The notes beneath the pieces are model-generated. The model was not told the DNA's origin. It did no database searches and saw only the letters and a program-made list of their open reading frames with translations. Source: Myxococcota bacterium (GTDB taxonomy: Bacteria > Myxococcota > UBA4151). From it: 5,887 nt of DNA. The position numbers and the translations under genes are program-made. Positions 1 to 4,781 of the stretch are shown in pieces. The stretch covers positions 1-5,887 of the forward strand of contig JAPKCE010000136.1 in the NCBI GenBank assembly GCA_028823075.1, written 5' to 3'. How positions within the stretch are numbered: position 1 is the stretch's first letter; the number at the start of each line of letters is the position of its first letter.

Positions 1-441
1 GATCGGAACCCCTGTCCCGGATAGAGCCCGTTCAACTTCAAGCCGGCTGGCTAAGTGCGCTGAGAGTTGATCTTCATCAACCTCGGGAACTAAACCACCC
101 ACATACAAAATGCGTTTTACTTTGGCGTCTTTCGCCGCTTTGGCGAAGTTATCAGCACACATCAGATCCAAATCACCAAAATGCCCCTGCACCAGACGAG
201 CGGAGGGCATCATGCTGTGCACCAAATAAATGGCGATATCGGCGCCCTTGAGCGCTCGCCGAGTGCCGCTCAGCGAGAACAGATCCACGCGACGCATCGC
301 CTCATACCCCTTCAACGACTTGGTCGCGGAGCGCGACAAACCGATCAGGCGGAAGCGGTCAGCCAGTACCCTCGGAAGTGTCTGCCCCACAAAGCCGGTG
401 GCGCCAGCGACGACAACCGTCAGTTTCTTTGGCTCATCCAT
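1..441 (-). CDS. NAD(P)-binding SDR-like protein, YbjT-like (partial, C-terminus beyond left edge)
   Basis: The first 147 codons are present and the reading frame runs off the left edge. Residues 9-19 form a Rossmann dinucleotide-binding turn, VVVAGATGFVG, with glycines 13, 16 and 19. A second strand ends in GLSRS (about 44-48), where the cofactor ribose or phosphate is normally contacted. ADIAIYLVHSMM (67-78) and VKRILYVGGLVP (108-119) are the typical later strands of atypical NAD(P)H-binding SDR proteins. The YLVHSM stretch resembles E. coli YbjT (FLVHSM), whose family often carries a C-terminal DUF2867 domain; that part is not visible here. Substrate is unknown. The start ATG (441-439) overlaps the photolyase stop as ATGGATGA, and no Shine-Dalgarno sequence is seen before it, so translation is probably coupled to the upstream gene. 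Fold is confident; the exact subfamily is inferred. Confidence 0.88.
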   Translation of the reverse strand, partial: MDEPKKLTVVVAGATGFVGQTLPRVLADRFRLIGLSRSATKSLKGYEAMRRVDLFSLSGTRRALKGADIAIYLVHSMMPSARLVQGHFGDLDLMCADNFAKAAKDAKVKRILYVGGLVPEVDEDQLSAHLASRLEVERALSGTGVPI

Positions 442-2056
442 TGTGAGTAAGCACTGGGCTGTGTAGCTGCTGCCCCTCAGGGACCAAACGAGCGCCCTGG
501 GTCAAGGCATCTTGAACGCTATAAAACACCAACTCTTCGTGCCGCTTTTGATCATCCGTTCGACGAGATGCGGCGGTGAGCGCCAGCTTCATGCGCGGGT
601 TCGACCCCAGCCGCTCTTGATGCCGATTAAGAAAGTTCCAGTACATCGAGGTCATCGGACAATCGACGCCGGGCTGAAAAGCGCAGTCCGAGCAGTAGTC
701 GCTCATGCGCTTTAAGTAGGCACTGCCTGAAATGTAGGGCTTGGTGCTCATAATGTCCGATGCTGCGAAACTGCCCATCCCCAACACGTTGGGCTCGACG
801 ACCCAGTCGTACGCATCGGTAAACATCACCCAGAACCAGTCGGTCAGGTCACGCGGCGAGGCTCCAATGAGCATCGCCCAGTTCGAAAGAATCATCAGCC
901 GATTGATGTGATGAGTGTAGCCGGTCTCGAGGACCTCTGCGACCGTCTGGTCCAAGCAGTTGAAACCCGAGGCGACTCCCCAGAAAGCTGGCGGTAGCGG
1001 TAAGGCCGCACCCAGAGCATTAACCGAACCCGCTGCGTCGCGCTCGACTCGACCGTGCAAACGTTCCGGCAGGTCCCGGAAGCCATCGGACTGCACATGC
1101 ACGTGGCGCACGAACTCCCTCCAACCCAGCACCTGCCGCACAAAGCCCTCTTTGCTGTTGAGTGGAATATCCATCGCCAACACTTCATTGACCAAACGCA
1201 CAGGGGTCAGCCGCCCCAAGTTCATCAGACTCGATACTAGCGTATGAAACAAAGTCCGAGAACGTACGGACATGGCATCCTCATACGTCCCGAAATGTTC
1301 CAGGCAGTTTGCTTTCGCCCACTTCCATAGGGCTTGAGCATCATCCGCCGTCGTCGGTAATGCCTCGGGAGTCAGCACTCCGGGGTGATCAGCAAACGAG
1401 GTCTCGACGTCGTTGCACACCTCTTCCACGATTCGATCCGGATCAAAACTTAGCGGCTGCGGGGATTTTGGCGTTCCATTCCAACGCTCCCGGTTGTCGG
1501 CGTCGAAACTCCACCGTCCACCCACAGGCCGCCCCGCGGCATCGATCAGCACATTGTATTGACGACGCACAACCCGATAAAACCGGTCCATGCGCCAGGT
1601 CCCTTTCGAGCAGGCCACCTCAAAGTCCTGGGCGGTCGTCAACCAAAGTCGGTTGGCTTGAACTACGAGTTTTCCCTCGTCCACGACGCTCTCAAGTTCT
1701 TGACGGAGCTCGCGTTCCGCATGCTCCATGCACTCCATCACTCCGATTTGAGCGTGAGCCTTCCGGATACCCGCCTCGTAGCTGTCGGCTACGAGATACA
1801 GCACAGCGACGCCAAGCTCAGCCTGCTCGAGTGCAAACTGTCTCTGGTTGGCAAGCAGCAACGCTAATTTCTGTTTGTGATAAGTCCGCCGCCGCCCTTT
1901 AGAAAGCGATTCGATCAGAACGATCCCCACGTCCCGCGGATCGCTACCGATCAACGAGAACGGACCAGCGTTGAGTTGGTCATAAGACACATAGACCCAA
2001 CGCCTATCTTCAAACGACGAGTTGATGTCCCACAAACGAGAACGAAAATAACGCAT
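434..2056 (-). CDS. [4Fe-4S] photolyase/cryptochrome-like protein (PhrB/CryB type)
   Basis: A complete 540-residue FAD protein of the iron-sulfur bacterial photolyase/cryptochrome family (Agrobacterium PhrB, Rhodobacter CryB), cytosolic, expected to repair UV (6-4) photoproducts or sense blue light. Residues 20-90 are the antenna-type Rossmann domain, with the family's YHKQKLALLLANQRQFA pattern at 59-75. FAD-domain motifs include MNLGRLTP (278-285) and FVRQVLGWREFVR (305-317). GYTHHINRLM (379-388) carries the His pair used for (6-4) repair in PhrB. The four expected cluster ligands are present: Cys367, then Cys455, Cys458 and Cys466 in YCSDC...DCP. The length fits the family with a short N-terminal extension and a tail of about 35 residues. 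The start is supported by GAGGA nine bases upstream. It is the first gene of an operon with the overlapping SDR gene. Family assignment is firm; lesion specificity versus photoreceptor role is not decided by sequence. Confidence 0.95.
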   Translation of the reverse strand: MRYFRSRLWDINSSFEDRRWVYVSYDQLNAGPFSLIGSDPRDVGIVLIESLSKGRRRTYHKQKLALLLANQRQFALEQAELGVAVLYLVADSYEAGIRKAHAQIGVMECMEHAERELRQELESVVDEGKLVVQANRLWLTTAQDFEVACSKGTWRMDRFYRVVRRQYNVLIDAAGRPVGGRWSFDADNRERWNGTPKSPQPLSFDPDRIVEEVCNDVETSFADHPGVLTPEALPTTADDAQALWKWAKANCLEHFGTYEDAMSVRSRTLFHTLVSSLMNLGRLTPVRLVNEVLAMDIPLNSKEGFVRQVLGWREFVRHVHVQSDGFRDLPERLHGRVERDAAGSVNALGAALPLPPAFWGVASGFNCLDQTVAEVLETGYTHHINRLMILSNWAMLIGASPRDLTDWFWVMFTDAYDWVVEPNVLGMGSFAASDIMSTKPYISGSAYLKRMSDYCSDCAFQPGVDCPMTSMYWNFLNRHQERLGSNPRMKLALTAASRRTDDQKRHEELVFYSVQDALTQGARLVPEGQQLHSPVLTHNG

Positions 2057-2065
2057 AGTGACTAA

Positions 2066-2070
2066 TCCTC
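2066..2070 (-). promoter_or_regulatory. Ribosome binding site of the photolyase gene
   Basis: Read on the minus strand, GAGGA lies nine bases before the ATG at 2056-2054. It is a good Shine-Dalgarno match and fixes this start codon. Confidence 0.7.
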
Positions 2071-2083
2071 AGGTCCTGTTGCC

Positions 2084-2111
2084 ACAATATACGCTTTGGG
2101 CGTTATTTCAA
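2084..2111 (-). promoter_or_regulatory. Candidate sigma70-type promoter for the photolyase-SDR operon
   Basis: On the minus strand, TTGAAA (2111-2106) is followed after 16 bases by TATTGT (2089-2084), 27 bases upstream of the photolyase ATG. The -35 element matches the consensus at five of six positions and the -10 at four of six. The match is by eye. An ECF- or light-regulated promoter in the same AT-rich stretch cannot be excluded, and no operator was recognised. Confidence 0.35.
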
Positions 2112-2294
2112 CATAAAAACGTGTTTTTCGACTAGCCCCAGCAATAGGGCCAGAAGCAACAACGCCGCCAAGGCATCGTTAACAGTCTGGTTTAACTTAT
2201 AAACTAGGGGAGTTCCGGAGCTAATGCCCCAGATCAAACCCGTGCAAAATATGATCGCTTTGGACGAAATAGCGGTGGCGTCCAGCGCAGGCAC
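2103..2294 (-). CDS. Doubtful small hydrophobic ORF (63 codons), unrecognised
   Basis: An open frame begins with GTG directly after an in-frame TAG and encodes 63 residues with two hydrophobic stretches (about 12-32 and 42-56). The second is very leucine-rich, ALLLLALLLGLVEKH, and would make a convincing membrane helix followed by a charged end. No homologue is recognised. Against it: there is no Shine-Dalgarno before the GTG, the start is the only one available near the N-terminus, and the 3' end runs into the candidate photolyase promoter. It could be a real small membrane protein, the remnant of a larger membrane gene, or chance. It lies on the same strand between the fibrinogen-like lipoprotein gene and the photolyase gene. 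Confidence 0.25.
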   Translation of the reverse strand: MPALDATAISSKAIIFCTGLIWGISSGTPLVYKLNQTVNDALAALLLLALLLGLVEKHVFMLK

Positions 2295-2314
2295 CTACAA
2301 CAGCTGGCTTGAGC

Positions 2315-2329
2315 CCCTCCACAAGAGGG
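2315..2329 (-). terminator. Weak hairpin after the fibrinogen-like lipoprotein gene
   Basis: CCCTC-CACAA-GAGGG forms a perfect five-base-pair stem with a five-base loop, about 35 bases past the stop codon of the minus-strand gene ending at 2365. There is no T-run after it in the direction of transcription, so it is at best a weak or factor-dependent terminator. Confidence 0.2.
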
Positions 2330-2364
2330 AGTTCTAGGCCGTTACAGTGATCGCTTGGACCCGA

Positions 2365-3315
2365 CTAGCGACGCCGAACGAAGAGTTCGACTGCTTCAAA
2401 GCGAGCGCCTTGATTGTTCGCGCCAAAGGCGTTCAAGCCCCAAAGGCTAAGCGCCCGATCTGCTGCTCGGTTCGAACCGTAGATAACGAAGCCGCCACCA
2501 GATGCCCATCCCGAGCACCCCTCTTCACCGCGAGCGATCGCCCACGACCAGAGACGATTACGCCGCCAGATGTCCGCTTCACAGCGCTCGAACGGCTCGC
2601 CCGGAGTCCGTACGTCAAAGCCGTCACCAATGACCTGCTCGACATTGACGCCTGGCTGCCATGCCGCTTTCGGTACATCACTGTAACTGGGTCCAAGGTA
2701 GTAACCGTTTTCGGAAGTACCCGTGGCTCCGATCAGAATCTCGAGATCTCGACCGTCGTCATCGCCAGAGAACCAGTCAAGGGCGACGCCCCAGCTACCG
2801 CGGCCGCCCGGACGCCCCTCGGTGTCGGACCAAGCATCCCAAACTTCGTCCCCGTATTCGAGGCGAGCCACTTGGGTCCATCCGCCATCATCGTATTCCA
2901 TGCCGCAAAAGAGCTCCATGGGTTCAATCGGGCCTTGAGGCCCATCAGGGTCGATAAAGAACCGATCACTTCCAGTGGCGGGGGACGCCGCAAGCAGCGC
3001 CTGACAAGAAATCGCCGCCGAGTCGCGGGACGATCCATCACCGCCAACCGGCGCAGGCGTTCCCGCATCGACCGGTTGGGTGGTTCCCGCGTCGGACGCG
3101 CCAGCAGCTCCGCCGTCCGCTCCTGGTGTCGAGCCCGCATCAGTCGCAGGGCCAGCATCGATGCTGTCAGCCGGCTCGCACAAAGCGCCGACGCAGACTT
3201 CTTCGGCGCGGCAAGCCTCTAGGCACTCGTTGGCGGTAGGAGCCGAAATGGTAAAGTCTCCGCAGGCGAGCGAGCCGGCGCTGACGACGAGTAATACCAA
3301 ACTGCGGATATTCAT
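2365..3315 (-). CDS. Secreted lipoprotein with fibrinogen-like domain
   Basis: A 316-residue exported protein. The ATG at 3315-3313 is preferred to an in-frame ATG 20 codons upstream, because GAGGT sits six bases before it and the signal peptide begins there: MNIRSLVLLVVSAGSLAC, with Cys18 a likely lipidation site (lipobox SLAC, slightly non-canonical). A short Cys cluster follows (Cys31, 35, 41, 46), then a low-complexity linker (about 48-100) rich in Asp-Ala-Gly with four DAG motifs, typical of myxobacterial lipoproteins. From about residue 104 a fibrinogen C-terminal-like module starts: SCQALL, then FFIDPDGP, then ELFCGMEYDDGGWTQV, its hallmark with Cys104, Cys137 and GGW. The rest (to 316) follows the divergent bacterial version, with Cys245 and Cys267 and a conserved-looking FEAVELFVR end. 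The probable role is ligand or glycan binding at the cell surface; the ligand is unknown. The stop is TAG. Single-gene unit. Confidence 0.88.
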   Translation of the reverse strand: MNIRSLVLLVVSAGSLACGDFTISAPTANECLEACRAEEVCVGALCEPADSIDAGPATDAGSTPGADGGAAGASDAGTTQPVDAGTPAPVGGDGSSRDSAAISCQALLAASPATGSDRFFIDPDGPQGPIEPMELFCGMEYDDGGWTQVARLEYGDEVWDAWSDTEGRPGGRGSWGVALDWFSGDDDGRDLEILIGATGTSENGYYLGPSYSDVPKAAWQPGVNVEQVIGDGFDVRTPGEPFERCEADIWRRNRLWSWAIARGEEGCSGWASGGGFVIYGSNRAADRALSLWGLNAFGANNQGARFEAVELFVRRR

Positions 3316-3321
3316 GTGTCG

Positions 3322-3326
3322 ACCTC
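3322..3326 (-). promoter_or_regulatory. Ribosome binding site deciding the lipoprotein start
   Basis: Minus-strand GAGGT lies six bases before the ATG at 3315-3313. It selects this start over the longer in-frame alternative at 3375, which would put 20 charged residues before the signal peptide. Confidence 0.6.
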
Positions 3327-3529
3327 GTTCCCTCCGGCTTAGCCCGTGTTTAGCCTGTTCTGCTCGAGACGGCACCCGTCCAGATGAGCGACCCGCAAGA
3401 ATTAGCTTCTTCGCAGTTAAACTCCAGGCAAAAATCGCCTAAACCGACTAGCCCGTTCAAGTAAAGATCAAGATCGAAATTAATCAAAACTCATGAAAAG
3501 CCCTAGCAGCAAGGATCTTCACTCCTGCT

Positions 3530-3823
3530 TCAATCAAGCACAAGTCGTTCAAAAAATGAAACCGCTACCGGAATATCAACTAAACCGACCATGCCTAGGT
3601 CATCGAAGTGCGTCGCTGTAGTCGGCGCTGGGGTCGCTGGCTGACAGTTGCTGCAGTCATCGGTCGGGTTGTCATTAGCGTCGTCGCATTCCTCGCCCGA
3701 TTCAATCTGCTAATTACTGCATTTTGCTTCGACTTCAGGCACGACAACCTGCTCGCCGCACGACATACTTAAAACCAAAGCGAAGGCGCAAAGTGTTCTA
3801 AGATATATCGACTGTAACAACAT
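3530..3823 (-). pseudogene. Small lipoprotein with one Myxococcus-type Cys-rich repeat, interrupted by an in-frame TAG
   Basis: Reading from the ATG at 3823-3821 gives a signal peptide with a lipobox-like end, LCAFALVLSMSCGE (Cys22), then VVVPEVEAKCSN, and then TAG at 3712-3710 (codon 38). In the same frame past the TAG the protein continues as QIESGEECDDANDNPTDDC followed by SNCQ, the core of a DUF4215/TIGR02232 repeat. It stays open for 59 codons to a TGA at 3532-3530. The family pattern around the break is C-G/S-N-G-x-I-E-x-G-E-x-C-D-D, so the stop replaces the conserved glycine position. AGGGA lies nine bases before the ATG and a promoter candidate lies upstream, so the 5' end looks functional. 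Most likely a gene recently inactivated by a nonsense change. It could instead make a 37-residue lipopeptide, or contain a sequencing error. The C-terminal part (FDDLGMVGLVDIPV) is not recognised. Confidence 0.7.
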
Positions 3824-3848
3824 GCTAAAGCTTCCCTAGTCAGGCTTT

Positions 3849-3877
3849 ATTTTGAACTTTCCAGACCAAAAATTCAA
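3849..3877 (-). promoter_or_regulatory. Candidate promoter for the interrupted lipoprotein gene
   Basis: On the minus strand, TTGAAT (3877-3872) is followed after exactly 17 bases by CAAAAT (3854-3849), 25 bases before the ATG at 3823. Five of six and four of six positions fit the sigma70 consensus. It lies in the divergent gap shared with the metallo-hydrolase gene. No equally good plus-strand promoter was found there. Confidence 0.35.
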
Positions 3878-3914
3878 GACGGCTCCGCATTTGCATCGGC
3901 TAGTTGAATGAGCG

Positions 3915-3931
3915 GTTTAGATCGGCTAAAC
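3915..3931 (+). repeat. Inverted repeat just before the metallo-hydrolase start
   Basis: GTTTAG-ATCGG-CTAAAC is a perfect six-base inverted repeat with a five-base spacer, ending seven bases before the ATG at 3939. It occupies the place where a Shine-Dalgarno sequence would be expected, and none is visible. It could be an operator or a 5' leader hairpin affecting initiation, or chance. Confidence 0.35.
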
Positions 3932-3938
3932 GGCGACC

Positions 3939-4634
3939 ATGCACAGATCATTACTAGTTCTTCTTCTCGCTTGCAGTTGTGCCGACATCTCGGCGATCGA
4001 AGACGGCAAAACCTTTGGTTCGGTCGTAACGATCAAAGACTGGTTCACCAGTTGTTACCTGCTCAAAGCCGGGGATCGAGTGATCTTGTTCGATAGCTGC
4101 TGGCGGGAAGGCACCTTGAAGTCGGGGCTTGCTGAGCATGGTCTGACTCCGGATCAAGTCACCCATGTATTGATGACTCATGGTCACGCTGACCACTCTG
4201 GTGGGCTTTCATTGGTTCCTCAAGCCAAGGTCTTGGCGCTTAGACCCGAGCAGCCGAACCTGACGACACATGGTCTAACCCACGGCGAGATCGACCAAGT
4301 CCTAACGGATGGTCAAGAGTTGCGCTTTGGCGATCACACCATCCGAGTGCTCTCGGTGCCAGGACACACTCCGGGGTCGGCTGTTTATTGGGTCGATGGT
4401 GTGGTCATTCTGGGTGATACGGCTCGCGTCAACAAGGCAGGAGCGATTGTCTCTGAGGAAGGCTTCTCGGAAGACCCGAGCCGAGCAGCCTCGTCGCTTG
4501 CCGGCTTAGCGAGTCGCTTAGCGCGAGATCACCTCACTGTGGACTGGCTGGTTCCTTCGCACACCGGTGCCGTCAGGGGTATCCAGCCCTTGCTAGATTT
4601 TACGGCAACCGCAGGCCCGTTTGACGAGCGCTAA
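3939..4634 (+). CDS. Metallo-beta-lactamase-fold hydrolase with lipoprotein-type signal
   Basis: A 231-residue MBL-fold protein with a complete dinuclear metal site: Asp52 (LFDSC), His81-x-His83-x-Asp85-His86 in THGHADHSGG, His143 in PGHTPGS, Asp160 in ILGDT and His208 in PSHTG. This set fits a zinc-dependent hydrolase of the glyoxalase II/lactonase-like kind; the substrate cannot be read from the sequence. The N-terminus, MHRSLLVLLLAC, has the lipobox LLAC (Cys12), so the enzyme is probably anchored on the periplasmic side of the envelope. The start is tightly bounded: an in-frame TAA lies at 3927-3929, only three codons upstream, and the next Met is inside the active site at residue 79. No Shine-Dalgarno is seen; an inverted repeat lies in its place. 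It is transcribed alone, divergently from the interrupted lipoprotein and convergently with the repeat protein gene. Confidence 0.92.
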   Translation: MHRSLLVLLLACSCADISAIEDGKTFGSVVTIKDWFTSCYLLKAGDRVILFDSCWREGTLKSGLAEHGLTPDQVTHVLMTHGHADHSGGLSLVPQAKVLALRPEQPNLTTHGLTHGEIDQVLTDGQELRFGDHTIRVLSVPGHTPGSAVYWVDGVVILGDTARVNKAGAIVSEEGFSEDPSRAASSLAGLASRLARDHLTVDWLVPSHTGAVRGIQPLLDFTATAGPFDER

Positions 4635-4708
4635 CGGCGCCCCATCGGCACATCGGTTGGCTAATGCCATTTGCGACCAACTCATTAATATTCCCAGAAA
4701 AGGCTCGT

Positions 4709-4731
4709 TCGGGAGTGCCTAGACTACCCGA
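4709..4731 (-). terminator. Candidate terminator of the cysteine-rich repeat protein gene
   Basis: TCGGGAGT (4709-4716) pairs with ACT-A-CCCGA (4723-4731) with one bulged base and a six-base loop, an eight-pair stem. On the minus strand the stem is followed within about ten bases by CCTTTTC. It lies about 50 bases past the TAG of the minus-strand gene ending at 4782, in the convergent gap 4635-4781, where nothing else is recognised. The T-run is short and set back, so the call is tentative. Confidence 0.35.
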
Positions 4732-4781
4732 GCGATTGCCGAAGAAAAGCGCCAGAGAACTCGATCGCCGCGCCAACGCAG

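Noticed and set aside
1309..1902. 197-codon plus-strand open frame
   Set aside because: Antisense to the well-supported photolyase gene; low-complexity Pro/Arg/Ser composition and no domain.
2347..3222. 291-codon plus-strand open frame
   Set aside because: Arg/Ser/Pro-rich translation without motifs, entirely antisense to the fibrinogen-like lipoprotein gene.
3350..3487. 45-codon minus-strand frame from a TTG, with a Cys-containing end (GDFCLEFNCEEANSCGSL)
   Set aside because: An open frame of this length is expected by chance, there is no ribosome binding site, and it overlaps the likely promoter region of the lipoprotein gene. It might be a remnant linked to the neighbouring broken gene, but nothing proves this.
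3439..3589. Direct repeat CTAAACCGAC at 3439-3448 and 3580-3589, with a related CGGTTTAG at 3913-3920
   Set aside because: A ten-base match in a window of this size is expected by chance, and the second copy lies within the coding part of the broken gene.
4628..4640. GCGC-TAACG-GCGC hairpin at the stop of the metallo-hydrolase gene as a terminator
   Set aside because: Only four base pairs, overlapping the stop codon, and no T-run follows.
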